Origin: Ensifer adhaerens
Lineage (GTDB): Bacteria; Pseudomonadota; Alphaproteobacteria; Rhizobiales; Rhizobiaceae
Assembly: GCF_001270265.1 (NCBI RefSeq)
Contig: NZ_LGAP01000036.1
Location: 1 to 58,552, forward strand
DNA: 58,552 nt
Direction: 5' to 3'
Below, piece by piece: positions 34,043 to 43,909 of the stretch (position 1 is its first letter; every line of letters begins with the position of its first letter). Position numbers and translations under genes: made by a program. The notes beneath the pieces are model-generated. The model was not told the DNA's origin. It saw nothing but the letters and a program-made list of their open reading frames with translations, and ran no database searches.

Positions 34043-34942
34043 ATGCTTCCCGGCGATCATCTCAGTGCCATCCGTGCGTTCATGCAGGCGTCGCGGTCCT
34101 CCAGCTTTTCCGAGGCGGCCGAGCGGCTCGGCCTTTCCACCTCGACGGTGGGCAAGGCGGTTTCCCGGCTCGAGGGGCAGCTGGGCGTACGCCTGTTCCA
34201 CCGCAGCACGCGCCACCTGGCGCTGACGGAGGAGGGCAGGGTGTTCCTCGATGGGTGCGAGCGCGCGGTGGCGGAACTGGCAGCAGTCGAGGCAGCGCTT
34301 GCCTCGCGCATGGAGGAGCCGGCCGGTCGGCTCCGGGTGAGCTTGCCGGAGCTACTCGGCAGGCGCATTGCCGGGCCATGCCTGATCGCCTTGGCAGCCG
34401 ACTATCCGAAGCTCGAACTCGACATTGCCTTCACCAACCGGCTCGTCGATCTGATCGAGGAGAACATCGATCTTTGCGTGCGTGTCGGCGAGCTTGCCGG
34501 CGGGAGTGACCTGATGGTCCGAAAGCTCGGTTTGCAGCGCCTGACGGTTTGCGGCGCGCCGGACTATCTGGCGAAGCACGGGACGCCGTCGCGCCCCTCG
34601 GAGCTTGCTGCGCATCTCTGCGTGACCCAATCGCGTGGGCCGGCGGCAGAGACCTGGCGGTTTGCCGAATCCGGACAGGCAAGGCATATCAGCGTGCGTA
34701 GCGCCCTCAGCATTGCGGATCATGCATTGACGGCGGACGCCGCCTGCCGTGGACATGGATTGGTGCAATTGCCGCGCTGGATTGTCGCCGATGAGATCGG
34801 CGTCGGTCGCCTCGTTCCCGTCCTCGAGGCCCATGCGCCGGCGCCTCTTCCGATTTATGCACTCTGGCCGCATCGGCTTGGCACGACCCCGCGCGTACGC
34901 CTTGCGGTCGACGCGCTGGTCGATCGGTTTCGCGATTTGTAG
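34043..34942 (+). CDS. LysR-family transcriptional regulator
   Basis: A 299-residue LysR regulator. The winged helix reads AIRAFMQASRSSSFSEAAER with LGLSTSTVGKAVSRLEGQLG, followed by the effector domain from about residue 90 (GRLRVSLPELLGRRIAGP). ATG at 34043 has GGAG in front; an upstream in-frame Met would place the helix after a non-homologous leader. It is divergent from the SDR gene and is expected to control it. The effector is unknown. Confidence 0.9.
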   Translation: MLPGDHLSAIRAFMQASRSSSFSEAAERLGLSTSTVGKAVSRLEGQLGVRLFHRSTRHLALTEEGRVFLDGCERAVAELAAVEAALASRMEEPAGRLRVSLPELLGRRIAGPCLIALAADYPKLELDIAFTNRLVDLIEENIDLCVRVGELAGGSDLMVRKLGLQRLTVCGAPDYLAKHGTPSRPSELAAHLCVTQSRGPAAETWRFAESGQARHISVRSALSIADHALTADAACRGHGLVQLPRWIVADEIGVGRLVPVLEAHAPAPLPIYALWPHRLGTTPRVRLAVDALVDRFRDL

Positions 34943-35064
34943 AACGGCGTGGCGGCAAACCGCCAGCGATACAGGTCGGCCCGCCTATTCTGACTTTCTA
35001 ACTCGAGCGTCATTGTCTAGGTTTCGGCGATAAACGGGCCCAGGTCCCGTTGGGCAGATATTGA

Positions 35065-37431
35065 ATGGCTGATACGTCCCACAAAGCGATCGACATCCAG
35101 CGAGACGAGCTTCTGCGGCGAATCGTGACCGCGGCCGAACCAATCGCGGTTCTGGACGCCGTTGCCGGCATGGGAAAGTCGACACTGTTGTCTCAGCTGG
35201 CGTCAAGGCTTCAATGTCGGATATGGCGCTCGGCACATCCTCCTGACGAGGACGACACCTTCGGCGAGGTGCTGCTCTGGGACGTGCCGCCGGACGTCCA
35301 TGAGGCCGAATTGCCTGCCAGCTGGCGGGACGAGGGACGACGTATCGTCATTGCGAAACGGCCGCGAACCCGGCTCTGCGGTCTGGACCGGGCGATTGCG
35401 TATGGCAAGGCGCTCTGTCTCGGCGCTGGTGACCTCTGCTTGTCAGCCGGCGAACTCGAAGGGTCCTATGGCAAGATCGAGGCGGGCCGGCTCCTGGCCG
35501 AGACTGGAGGATGGCCGTTTCTGGTTGGGTTGCTGTCCCGGCAATCGCGAGACGAGGCGGCAGTCACCCGCTTTCTGGCAAACGATGTCCTGACCGACAT
35601 GGAAGATGCCGAGCTCGTCCAGCTCAGCCTTGCCCGGCATCCTGCAAAGTCGACGGCCAGGGCGAAAGAAACTGTGCCCGCCTATCTGCAGGCAAGCGGC
35701 ATCGGTGGCGCGCTTGCCGCAGCGCTTGACATGGTGCTGGCCGAGCGTCTCGAAGACAGCGCCCGCGTACCGGCGATCTCGGCGGCCTATTCCGCGCACG
35801 GCATGCAAACGGAAGCGATCCTTGTCCTGCAGCAGGCAGGGCTTCACGAACTGGCAGTCCGCGCTTTCGTCGCCGCTTTCGGGCGGTATTACATCTTCTT
35901 CCACGGATCGGAGGCGTTCGACCGGGTTCTCGCCGGGTTTCCGGCCGAGTTGGCCGCGCAGAACGAAGGCATCGTCACGGCGCTTGCCATGCAGGCGCTG
36001 AAGCGCGGCGAGGTCCTGCGCGCGCAGCGGCTGCTTGCCGATTGTTACGGATCGCGCGCCAACAATGTCCTGAAGGTTCTGAGCGACCGTGCTGCGTTCT
36101 CGGCCGCATTCCGCTCGTTTCGCCTCGTGATGCTCATCTACGAGGACGTCGTGCTTGGCGACGATCTGCTGGAGCAATCGACAACGCTGCTGTCTGAGTT
36201 TCCGCTGGGCGCCGATCTGGAACGCGGCAGCATCTACAATTCGATCCTGGAATTCTACATTCGCCGGCGGCGGTTCGCCGTCGCGCAGGACATCGCCGAT
36301 CGAGCACTCTTCCATTATGAACGCGCCGGCGTGCCGCTCCTGTGCTTCTACATCAACCTGCATCAGGCAATGATGCATCTGATGAGCGGCGACGCCGTGC
36401 GCGCCCGCAAGAACGCGACCGATGCTGCTGAACAATTGTCGCGCGTGCCCTTTGACAGCCCGATGGACGCGCGCCTCCTGGCTCTGCTGCAGGCATGCGT
36501 CGAGTATGAGGACGGCAAGCCGGAGCCGCTCGCGCGCTTCCTGACCTCCGAGATGGATGATTTCTCGCATGGGGAGATCTGGCCGAGCCTGATCGAGTTC
36601 GCGCTGCAATACGGCAGCCAGGCGCTGAGCGAGCATTTTTCGATGATCGCCGCGCGAGGCTTCCTCGATCGCTGGCGCGCCTATCAGGTCTACAACAGGC
36701 AGTTTCGCCTGATGATCGAGGTCAGGGATGCCGTCATTCTTCAGAACGGCAACCGCTGGCAGGAAGCCGCGGAAAAGCTTGCGGCGGTGCAGGCCCGCAT
36801 CAATCGAACCTGGGTGGAAGCGGCCGTCGATGAACTGACCCGTCTGCAGGACCGAGACGAGATTGCACTGGCTGTAGTCTGGCTACGCCATATCGTCTTC
36901 GAAATGCCGGGTCGCGTGCATCTCGACCGGCAGCTTGCGGCGCTGGCGAGCAACCTCAACCTGACGGGCCGTCAGCGATTGTGCATCGAGGTCTGGCAGG
37001 CCTATGTCGCCCGTCGCCGGCACAACCTCACCAGCGCGCGCGCCATTCTGCAAAAGACCTTCGAAAATGCGGCGCGGCTCGGCACTATTGCGCCGCTGTC
37101 GGAGGAGCGCCAGTTTCTGCGGGAGTTGACCGGCGACCGACGCATCAGCGACTTCCTGCAGACGACGCCCATGGCGCAACAGATCCTGCGGCGCCTGCGC
37201 GATACCGGCCTGCCCAATACGACGCTCGGCGAAAAGAGCGGGCTCACCCGGCGTGAAACGCGTCTGCTGCTGATGATCGCTGAGGGTGCCTCGAACAAGT
37301 CCATCGCCCATGCCCTGGGCTTGAGTGAAGCGACGGTGAAATCCCCCCTCGGCAATCTCTATCGCAAGCTCGGCTGCAACAGCCGGGGGGAAGCGATCAC
37401 CGCCGCAAAGGCGCTCGGCGTCATTTCCTGA
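35065..37431 (+). CDS. MalT-like ATP-dependent LuxR-family regulator
   Basis: A 788-residue STAND-type activator. The N-terminal NTPase has Walker A DAVAGMGKSTLL (loop 34-40), the central 250-700 region is TPR-like helical repeats, and the C-terminus has a LuxR helix-turn-helix (about 728-785: LTRRETRLLLMIAEGASNKS, IAHALGLSEATVK). The recognition helix end reads VKSPLGNLYRKLG where most family members have VKFHLxNIYRKL, an odd change that may alter DNA specificity. In MalT proteins, ATP and inducer trigger multimerisation on repeated DNA boxes. The ABC operon downstream has a 21-bp-spaced direct repeat in its promoter, so this is the likely regulator of that operon. Confidence 0.86.
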   Translation: MADTSHKAIDIQRDELLRRIVTAAEPIAVLDAVAGMGKSTLLSQLASRLQCRIWRSAHPPDEDDTFGEVLLWDVPPDVHEAELPASWRDEGRRIVIAKRPRTRLCGLDRAIAYGKALCLGAGDLCLSAGELEGSYGKIEAGRLLAETGGWPFLVGLLSRQSRDEAAVTRFLANDVLTDMEDAELVQLSLARHPAKSTARAKETVPAYLQASGIGGALAAALDMVLAERLEDSARVPAISAAYSAHGMQTEAILVLQQAGLHELAVRAFVAAFGRYYIFFHGSEAFDRVLAGFPAELAAQNEGIVTALAMQALKRGEVLRAQRLLADCYGSRANNVLKVLSDRAAFSAAFRSFRLVMLIYEDVVLGDDLLEQSTTLLSEFPLGADLERGSIYNSILEFYIRRRRFAVAQDIADRALFHYERAGVPLLCFYINLHQAMMHLMSGDAVRARKNATDAAEQLSRVPFDSPMDARLLALLQACVEYEDGKPEPLARFLTSEMDDFSHGEIWPSLIEFALQYGSQALSEHFSMIAARGFLDRWRAYQVYNRQFRLMIEVRDAVILQNGNRWQEAAEKLAAVQARINRTWVEAAVDELTRLQDRDEIALAVVWLRHIVFEMPGRVHLDRQLAALASNLNLTGRQRLCIEVWQAYVARRRHNLTSARAILQKTFENAARLGTIAPLSEERQFLRELTGDRRISDFLQTTPMAQQILRRLRDTGLPNTTLGEKSGLTRRETRLLLMIAEGASNKSIAHALGLSEATVKSPLGNLYRKLGCNSRGEAITAAKALGVIS

Positions 37432-37480
37432 CTAGGTTGCAGTCCGCGCGGCACGCGCATTCCTCCGTGCGGCTGAGATG

Positions 37481-37516
37481 AAAACCTATACCTTTCTTGT
37501 CAAAACCTAGCCTTTC
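37481..37516 (+). promoter_or_regulatory. Direct repeat in the ABC-HyuA operon promoter
   Basis: AAAACCTATACCTTTC (37481-37496) and AAAACCTAGCCTTTC (37502-37516) start 21 bp apart, two helical turns, which is what cooperative binding by a MalT-like multimer would need. The region lies between the MalT-like gene and the transporter operon. Confidence 0.6.
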
Positions 37517-37550
37517 AAGCCGTTGTGCAAATGACCCTTTCGGCTTGAAA
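37513..37550. promoter_or_regulatory. Inverted repeat in the same promoter
   Basis: TTTCAAGCCG (37513-37522) and CGGCTTGAAA (37541-37550) are perfect complements separated by 18 nt. The left arm overlaps the second direct-repeat unit, suggesting one composite control region 66-104 bp upstream of the first transporter gene. Confidence 0.5.
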
Positions 37551-37616
37551 CTGCCCTCGACCGCAAAAAGCGGCAGACAGGCCGGACGCTAACCGGCCGA
37601 GGGGAAAGGGTTGCCA

Positions 37617-38645
37617 ATGGGCAATTATTACGTCGCATTGTTTGCGCGGCGCGCGGTCGGCTTCCTCATGGTGCTGTTCGTGTTGTCGCTTATGATTTTC
37701 GTCCTCGCTCGCATCGTGCCGGGCGACCCGGCACGCATGGCGCTCGGTCCGAGCGCAACCCAGGAGCAGGTCGACCAGCTCCGCCAGCGCATGGGGCTCG
37801 ATGAGCCGCTCATCACCCAATATGTCAGCTACGTCGGCCATGCGGTGACCGGCGACCTTGGGCGCTCGATCGTGTCCGACCGGGAGGTCAGCGCCGACAT
37901 CGCCACCTTCCTGCCGGCGACGCTCGAGCTTGTGATCGTCACCATCGTCATCATCTTCGCAGTGGCCGTGCCGCTTGGCGTCTTGACGGCGCGTTACAGA
38001 AACAGCTGGATCGACAATAGCGGTCGCTTCTTCTCGCTCATCGGCGTCACCATACCGAGCTTTCTCTTCGCCGTGACCCTGCAGATCATCGCCGCGGACC
38101 ACTTCCCCTCCTGGCCCACACTCGGCCGGGTCGACTTCCAGCTCGGCGCGCCCGCTGGCCCGACAGGCTTCCTGTTGGTCGACAGCCTGCTTTCCGGCCG
38201 CCCCGACGTGTTTCTGAGCGCGCTTCAGCATCTGGTCTTTCCGGCGCTGGCACTGGCAATGGCCGGCATCGGGCAGATCACCCGCATCACCCGCTCGGCA
38301 ATGATCGACCATCAGCGCCGTGATCATGTGCTGACGCTTAAATCCTTCGGCGTGCCGGACCGCGTCATCGTGTTTCGCTATCTGCTGAAGCTTTCGTCGA
38401 TCGCGCCATTGACGATCATGGGGCTCGAATTTGCCTCGCTGATCGGCAACGCCTTCGTCGTCGAAATGGTCTTCTCCTGGGGCGGCTTTGCCTCCTACGG
38501 TCTCGACGCCATCCTGCAGAAGGACCTCAATGCCGTCATGGCCGTGGTCCTCGTCTCGGGCATTTTCTTCATCGCCGCCAATCTCGTCATCGACCTGATC
38601 ATCAGCATCCTTGATCCGCGGCTTCGCTTCAAGGAGGCCCGCTGA
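37617..38645 (+). CDS. Oligopeptide-type ABC transporter permease (DppB/OppB)
   Basis: A 342-residue inner-membrane permease of the peptide/nickel family. The N-terminal helix RRAVGFLMVLFVLSLMIFVL is followed by RIVPGDPARMALG, the standard DppB region, and it ends LIISILDPRLRFKEAR, also family-typical. ATG at 37617 is preferred to a TTG two codons earlier because AAAGGG sits 6 nt in front of it. It opens the operon of permeases, fused ATPase, HyuA, two DUF917 proteins and binding protein, with TGATG coupling to the next gene. Confidence 0.93.
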   Translation: MGNYYVALFARRAVGFLMVLFVLSLMIFVLARIVPGDPARMALGPSATQEQVDQLRQRMGLDEPLITQYVSYVGHAVTGDLGRSIVSDREVSADIATFLPATLELVIVTIVIIFAVAVPLGVLTARYRNSWIDNSGRFFSLIGVTIPSFLFAVTLQIIAADHFPSWPTLGRVDFQLGAPAGPTGFLLVDSLLSGRPDVFLSALQHLVFPALALAMAGIGQITRITRSAMIDHQRRDHVLTLKSFGVPDRVIVFRYLLKLSSIAPLTIMGLEFASLIGNAFVVEMVFSWGGFASYGLDAILQKDLNAVMAVVLVSGIFFIAANLVIDLIISILDPRLRFKEAR

Positions 38646-39505
38646 TGCAGGATATGACCCGCTTGTCCGCCGGCTACATGACCTGGTACCGGTTCAGCCG
38701 AAACCCAGCCGCCGTCATCGGCGCGCTCATTGTGCTCTCGGTCATTGTCATGGCCGTCTTCGCACCTCTGATCGCGCGTTTTCCCGAGCATGTCGGCGCC
38801 GTCGTCGACTTCCGCAACCGCCATATGCCGCCGGATGTCGACAACTGGTTCGGCACCGACAAGGCTGGCCGCGACATCTTCTCGCGTACCGTCTTCGGTT
38901 TTCGCGTGTCGCTGCTGCTCGTCATCGGCGTGCTCGGCGTGGCGGTGCCGATAGGCTCGGCGCTGGGCATGATCGCCGGTTATGCCGGCGGCCTGACCGA
39001 ACGGCTCCTGACCGGCTTCACGGACATCATGCTGGCAATCCCGCCGCTGGTGATGGCGCTCGCCATCGGCAACGTGCTCGAGCCCAACCTGGTCAATGCC
39101 ATGCTCGCGATCACGCTGCTCTGGTGGACCTGGCACGCGCGCCTTGTCTATCGCGTCACGAAGTCGATCGCGGCGGAAGACTATATCGAGGCAGCGCGGC
39201 TCGCCGGCGCCAGCCACTTTCATATCCTTGCCAAGGAGATCCTGCCGAACTGCATCTCGGTTATCTCGGTCAAGACCACGCTCGACGCCGCCTTCGTCAT
39301 CCTCTTCGGCGCGACGCTCTCCTTCCTCGGCCTCGGCGTGAAGCCGCCGACACCGGACCTCGGCTCGATGGTCGCCGACGGCCGGCAGTTCCTGCCGGAA
39401 AAGTGGTGGGAGGTGCTGGCCCCCGGCTTTGCCATCTTCTACGCCACGCTCGGCTTCAACCTGCTCGGCGACGGGCTGCGCGACATGTTCGATGTGGAGG
39501 CCTGA
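38645..39505 (+). CDS. Oligopeptide-type ABC transporter permease (DppC/OppC)
   Basis: A 286-residue second permease of the same importer. Family blocks are NWFGTDKAGRDIFSRTVFGF, GALAGMIAGYAGG-like ALGMIAGYAGGL and the EAA loop DYIEAARLAGASHFHILAKE, then LSFLGLGVKPPTPDLGSMVA. Its ATG overlaps the previous stop (TGATG) and the next gene follows after 4 bp, so all three are co-translated. Confidence 0.93.
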   Translation: MQDMTRLSAGYMTWYRFSRNPAAVIGALIVLSVIVMAVFAPLIARFPEHVGAVVDFRNRHMPPDVDNWFGTDKAGRDIFSRTVFGFRVSLLLVIGVLGVAVPIGSALGMIAGYAGGLTERLLTGFTDIMLAIPPLVMALAIGNVLEPNLVNAMLAITLLWWTWHARLVYRVTKSIAAEDYIEAARLAGASHFHILAKEILPNCISVISVKTTLDAAFVILFGATLSFLGLGVKPPTPDLGSMVADGRQFLPEKWWEVLAPGFAIFYATLGFNLLGDGLRDMFDVEA

Positions 39506-39509
39506 GACC

Positions 39510-41177
39510 ATGAGCCATCCTCTCCTCAAGGTCGAAGACCTCAATATCGCCTTCACCACCTACGGCCGCCGCCAGCATATCCTGAAGGATGTTTCCTTCC
39601 AGATCGGCAGGGGCGAGCGGGTGGCGCTGATCGGCGAGACCGGTTCGGGCAAGTCGGTCACCTCAAAGGCGATCCTCGGCACGCTTCCGGACAATGCCCG
39701 CATCGAAAGCGGCAACATCGAATATGACGGCAGGCGGGTGCTCGATATGCCCGGCCGCGAGCGCGAGGCGCTGAAAGGCACGGCGTTCTCGATCATCATG
39801 CAGGACCCATTGTCGTCATTCAATCCGGTCTTCCGGATCGGCCGGCACCTCGACGATGTGATGTTTTATGCCGATCGGCGCGAGGGTGTGCGCAGCTCGG
39901 CGAAAGACCGCAAGCAGCGCATCTTCGACGTCCTGCGCCGCGTACAGCTCCAGGATCCGGAGCGGGTGTTCGACGCCTATCCCTCGCAACTTTCTGGCGG
40001 CATGCGCCAGCGCGTGCTGATCGGCCTTGCGCTGCTGCACCAGCCGCAACTGCTGATCGCCGATGAACCCGGCACGGCGCTCGACGTGACCACGCAGGAC
40101 GAGATCCTCAAGCTGATCAATCGCCTGGTCGACAGCGAGGGACTTTCCCTGCTGATGATCACCCATAACCTTGGTGTTGTCCGGCAAACCGCCGATCGCG
40201 TCTTCGTCATGCGTCATGGCGAGATCGTCGAAAGCGGCAACTTGCGCCAGATCTTCCAGGCGCCGCAGCAGCGCTACACGATCGATCTGATCGATGCGAT
40301 CCCGCCGCTTTATGGACCGAAGGTGGTCGATCAGCCGGTTTCGTCGAATGCGCCGATCATCAGACTTGAAGCGGCCGGCAAGGTCTATGTCGAAAAGCCG
40401 TTCCTCGGCCGCATGAAGCGTCACGAGGCGGTCAAGCCGGTGACGCTGTCGGTGCCTGAGGGCGAGATCTTCGGGCTTGCGGGCGAATCCGGCTCCGGCA
40501 AGACGACGATTGCCCGCATGGTGATGGGGCTGATTGCGCCGAGTTCCGGGACGATCAGCGTCGGCTCGCCGGCGCAAGCAAGAGCATCGCAGCGGCTAAC
40601 CCAGATCGTCTACCAGAATCCCGGCACGTCGCTGAACCCCAAGCGCACGGTGACGCAGACCTTGGCGGTCCCGCTCAGCCATGTCGGCCTGCGCGGCAAG
40701 GCGGCGACGGCCCGGATGGAAGAGCTGATGGCGCTGGTCAACCTGCCGTCCGCCTACCTCTCGAAATATCCGCACGAGCTTTCAGGTGGGCAGAAGCAGC
40801 GCGTGGCAATCGCCCGGGCGCTTGCGGCCGAACCGAAGATCATCGTGCTCGACGAGCCGACGTCGGCGCTCGACGTCTCCGTTCAGAAGCAGGTGATCGC
40901 CCTGCTGCAGCGCCTGCGTGACGAGCTTGGGCTGACCTATTTCTTCATCTCCCACGACCTTTCGCTGATGCGCAATTTCTGCAGCCGCATCGCCATCATG
41001 CTGAAGGGCGAGATCGTCGAGGAGGGGCGAACGGCGGATGTCTTTGCCGATCCCCGCCATCCCTACACCCGTGCGCTCATCTCGGCGATCCCGGTGATGA
41101 GCGACGAGGAGGAAGCATTGAAACCCACTGTAAGCGTCGAGGAGAGAGCGCGCTTTCTGGTGAGATCAACGGCCTGA
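39510..41177 (+). CDS. Fused oligopeptide ABC ATPase (DppD-DppF in one chain)
   Basis: A 555-residue protein with two complete ATPase halves. The first has Walker A GETGSGKS (42-49), signature LSGGMRQRV and Walker B LLIADEP. The second has Walker A GESGSGKT (near 326), signature LSGGQKQRV and Walker B IIVLDEPTSALDVS. Each half carries an oligopeptide-transporter C-terminal region (YTIDLIDAIPPLYG and HPYTRALISAIPV), typical of the peptide/nickel importers. The start at MSHPLLKVED follows the DppC stop by 4 bp. It powers the importer formed by the two permeases before it. Confidence 0.92.
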   Translation: MSHPLLKVEDLNIAFTTYGRRQHILKDVSFQIGRGERVALIGETGSGKSVTSKAILGTLPDNARIESGNIEYDGRRVLDMPGREREALKGTAFSIIMQDPLSSFNPVFRIGRHLDDVMFYADRREGVRSSAKDRKQRIFDVLRRVQLQDPERVFDAYPSQLSGGMRQRVLIGLALLHQPQLLIADEPGTALDVTTQDEILKLINRLVDSEGLSLLMITHNLGVVRQTADRVFVMRHGEIVESGNLRQIFQAPQQRYTIDLIDAIPPLYGPKVVDQPVSSNAPIIRLEAAGKVYVEKPFLGRMKRHEAVKPVTLSVPEGEIFGLAGESGSGKTTIARMVMGLIAPSSGTISVGSPAQARASQRLTQIVYQNPGTSLNPKRTVTQTLAVPLSHVGLRGKAATARMEELMALVNLPSAYLSKYPHELSGGQKQRVAIARALAAEPKIIVLDEPTSALDVSVQKQVIALLQRLRDELGLTYFFISHDLSLMRNFCSRIAIMLKGEIVEEGRTADVFADPRHPYTRALISAIPVMSDEEEALKPTVSVEERARFLVRSTA

Positions 41178-41226
41178 GGCCGAACGAGGAAACAGGGCCG
41201 AAGGCCCGCCAACAAGGAGACTGTCC

Positions 41227-42786
41227 GTGTACCGATTGGGAATAGATGTCGGGGGTACGAACACCGACGCCGTCATCATGGAAGGACGGCACGTCCTGTC
41301 GGGCGTCAAGGCGTCGACGACGGAAGACGTGACGACAGGTGTCATCGAGGCGCTGGAGGGTGCGATCGCCAAGGCCGGTATCGATCGGTCCAAGATCAGC
41401 ACCGTGATGATCGGCACGACGCATTTCACCAATGCGGTGATCGAGCGCAAGCACATCAACCACGTCGCCGCCATCCGGCTCGGCCTGCCGGCGACCGCCT
41501 GCCTGCCGCCGATGGTCGACTGGCCGAACGATCTTGCCGAGGCCGTCGGCCATCACACCTACCTGGTGCGCGGCGGCTACGAATTCGACGGCCGTGCCAT
41601 CGCGCCGCTCGATGAAGAGGAGCTGGTCCGCATTGCCGCCGACATCCGCCTCAAGAATGTCAAGGCGGCGGCCATCACCTGCGTCTTCAGCCCGATCAAT
41701 GCCGAGATGGAGCAGCGCGCCAAGGCTGTCATCGAGAAGCATTGCCCCGGCCTCCCGATCGTCGTTTCCGGCGATATCGGCCGCATTGGCCTCCTGGAGC
41801 GCGAAAGCGCCGCCATCATGAACGCAAGCCTGCTGTCGCTTGCGGCCAAGACGGTGGATGCCTTCGCCAAGGCGCTGAAAGACGCCGGGCTTTCCTGCCC
41901 GTTCTTCATCACCCAGAACGACGGCACGCTGATGGCGGCAGCCACCGTCAGAAGTTTTCCGGTCCTAACCTTCGCCTCCGGCCCGACCAACTCGATGCGC
42001 GGCGCGGCGTTCCTGACCGGCCGCAAGGAAGCGATCGTCGTCGACATCGGCGGCACGACCTCCGACGTCGGCGCGCTGCACCACGGCTTTCCCCGCCAGG
42101 CGGCGACCATTGTCGACGTTGGCGGTGTGCGCACCAACTTCCGCATGCCCGACGTTTTCTCGATCGGTCTCGGCGGCGGCTCGCTGGTGCGCGAGCTCGC
42201 CAATGGCGAGGTGACGGTCGGTCCGCAATCAGTCGGCTATCGCATCGCCAAGGATGCTTTGGTCTTCGGCGGCCAGACCCTGACGACGACGGATATCGCC
42301 GTCGCACTCGGCAAGGCCGATATCGGCGATGCGTCGAAGGTCGCGCATCTCGATCGGACGCTGGCCGAAAAGGCCCATGCCAGGATCGTGCAGATGCTTG
42401 AGAACTCGGTCGAACGCAGCCGCGTCTCGGCCGATCCGATCCCTGTCATCGCCGTCGGAGGCGGCTCGATCCTGATGCCGGACAGGCTTGGAGATCTGGA
42501 CGTCATCCGCCCTGAGAACTTCGCCGTTGCCAACGCCGTCGGTGCGGCCATCGCTCAGATCAGCGGCGAAGTCGATCGCGTCTTTGCGCTTGAAAAGGGC
42601 CTGACCCGCGAAATCTGCCTGAAGCAGGCAGAGCAGGAAGCGACGGAACGTGCGCTTTCGGCCGGCGCCATTGCCGAAACCATTCAGGTGATCGAGCGGG
42701 AAGACGTGCCGCTTGCCTATCTGCCGGGCAATGCCACCCGCATCCACGTCAAGGTCGTCGGCGAGATGGGAGGCTTCCATGGCTGA
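41227..42786 (+). CDS. HyuA-like hydantoinase/oxoprolinase A subunit
   Basis: A 519-residue protein of the hydantoinase A/oxoprolinase family, which uses ATP to open five-membered lactam or hydantoin rings. The N-terminal actin-like motif is GIDVGGTNTDAV (5-16), the second nucleotide loop VVDIGGTTSDVGAL lies near 270-283 and GLGGGSLVREL follows. It is shorter than classical HyuA (about 690 residues) and has no HyuB partner here. The start is GTG at 41227 with AAGGAG in front. It lies 49 bp after the ATPase gene and overlaps the first DUF917 gene by 8 bp. A ring-opening or activation role on the imported compound is the natural inference. Confidence 0.87.
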   Translation: MYRLGIDVGGTNTDAVIMEGRHVLSGVKASTTEDVTTGVIEALEGAIAKAGIDRSKISTVMIGTTHFTNAVIERKHINHVAAIRLGLPATACLPPMVDWPNDLAEAVGHHTYLVRGGYEFDGRAIAPLDEEELVRIAADIRLKNVKAAAITCVFSPINAEMEQRAKAVIEKHCPGLPIVVSGDIGRIGLLERESAAIMNASLLSLAAKTVDAFAKALKDAGLSCPFFITQNDGTLMAAATVRSFPVLTFASGPTNSMRGAAFLTGRKEAIVVDIGGTTSDVGALHHGFPRQAATIVDVGGVRTNFRMPDVFSIGLGGGSLVRELANGEVTVGPQSVGYRIAKDALVFGGQTLTTTDIAVALGKADIGDASKVAHLDRTLAEKAHARIVQMLENSVERSRVSADPIPVIAVGGGSILMPDRLGDLDVIRPENFAVANAVGAAIAQISGEVDRVFALEKGLTREICLKQAEQEATERALSAGAIAETIQVIEREDVPLAYLPGNATRIHVKVVGEMGGFHG

Positions 42787-43909
42787 GCGTGCATTGAAGG
42801 CCCTGAACTACGATCCGTCCGATCTCTGGGTGCTCGACGAAGAGGATCTGGAGGCGCTGGAAATCGGCGCCGGCATTCTCGGCACCGGCGGCGGCGGCAA
42901 CCCCTATATCGGCAAGCTGCGGGCGCGGCTCGCGATGCGCAGCGGCTACAACCTGTCGATCCTGCCGCTCGACCGGCTGGCGGACGACGCGCGCTGCATC
43001 TCGCTCGGTGGGATCGGCGCACCGGTCGTCGCCTATGAGCGACTGAAGGAAGGGCGCGAAGGTTTGCGTTGCGTGCGCGCACTCGAAGAGCATCTCGGAA
43101 TCGCAATTGACGCCATTGTCTGCGAGGAAATTGGCGGTGCGAACTCGATGGAGCCGTTGATCGCGGCCGCCTTCGCCGGCCTGCCCGTTGTCGATTGCGA
43201 CGGCATGGGGCGCGCTTTCCCGGAAATGCAGATGACCACCTTCTCGATCTACGGTCACCGCTCGACCCCCAGCGTCATGTGCGATCTGCACGGCAATGTC
43301 GTCCTGTTCCAGCATGCGGCATCCGAACTCTGGCACGAGCGCATGGCGCGTGCCTGCGTCGTCTCGCAAGGCGGCGCCTCGACGCTTGCCTCGGCGCCGA
43401 TGACGGGGGCCTTCCTCAAGAAGTACTCGATCCCGCATTCCTACACCCAGGCGGTCTCACTCGGACGCGCGGTGCTGAAGGCGCGGCGTGAGCACGCCGA
43501 TCCCGTGGCGGCCATCTGCGCCCAGGAAAACGGCCGTCAGGTCTTTTCCGGCAAGATCGTCGATCTCGAACGCCACCTGCGTGGCGGTTTCGTCATCGGT
43601 GAGGCCAAGCTTGCCGGCATCGACGCCTTCAACGGCGATACCGCCTCGGTGATGATCCAGAACGAAAACCTTGTCTTCAGCCGCAATGGCGAGGTCGAAG
43701 TGTCGGTGCCGGATCTGATCATCGTTCTGGATGTCGACAGCGGCAACGCAATCACCACCGAAATGCTGCGCTACGGCCAACGGGTCGCGATCGTGGCGTT
43801 GCCGTGCCACTCCTTGCTGCGCTCGACCGCGGCACTTGAGGTTGTCGGCCCGAAAGCCTTCGGCTTCGACGACATCACCTTCCGGCCGATCGAGGAGATG
43901 CAGCCATGA
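42779..43909 (+). CDS. DUF917-family protein, first copy
   Basis: A 376-residue DUF917 protein with the family's N-terminal loop GILGTGGGGNPYIGKL (residues 33-48) and conserved IVCEEIGGANSMEPLIAAAF plus DCDGMGRAFPEMQM. A member of this family has been described as an S-methyl-thiohydantoin desulfurase in ergothioneine breakdown, and the pairing with a hydantoinase fits hydantoin chemistry, though I rely on memory for that link. It overlaps HyuA by 8 bp (start 42779) and the second copy by ATGA. The two copies differ enough that they may form a heteromer. Confidence 0.82.
   Translation: MAERALKALNYDPSDLWVLDEEDLEALEIGAGILGTGGGGNPYIGKLRARLAMRSGYNLSILPLDRLADDARCISLGGIGAPVVAYERLKEGREGLRCVRALEEHLGIAIDAIVCEEIGGANSMEPLIAAAFAGLPVVDCDGMGRAFPEMQMTTFSIYGHRSTPSVMCDLHGNVVLFQHAASELWHERMARACVVSQGGASTLASAPMTGAFLKKYSIPHSYTQAVSLGRAVLKARREHADPVAAICAQENGRQVFSGKIVDLERHLRGGFVIGEAKLAGIDAFNGDTASVMIQNENLVFSRNGEVEVSVPDLIIVLDVDSGNAITTEMLRYGQRVAIVALPCHSLLRSTAALEVVGPKAFGFDDITFRPIEEMQP

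Noticed and set aside
35443-36636. 397-codon minus-strand frame inside the MalT-like gene
   Set aside because: Antisense to the TPR region of an intact regulator.
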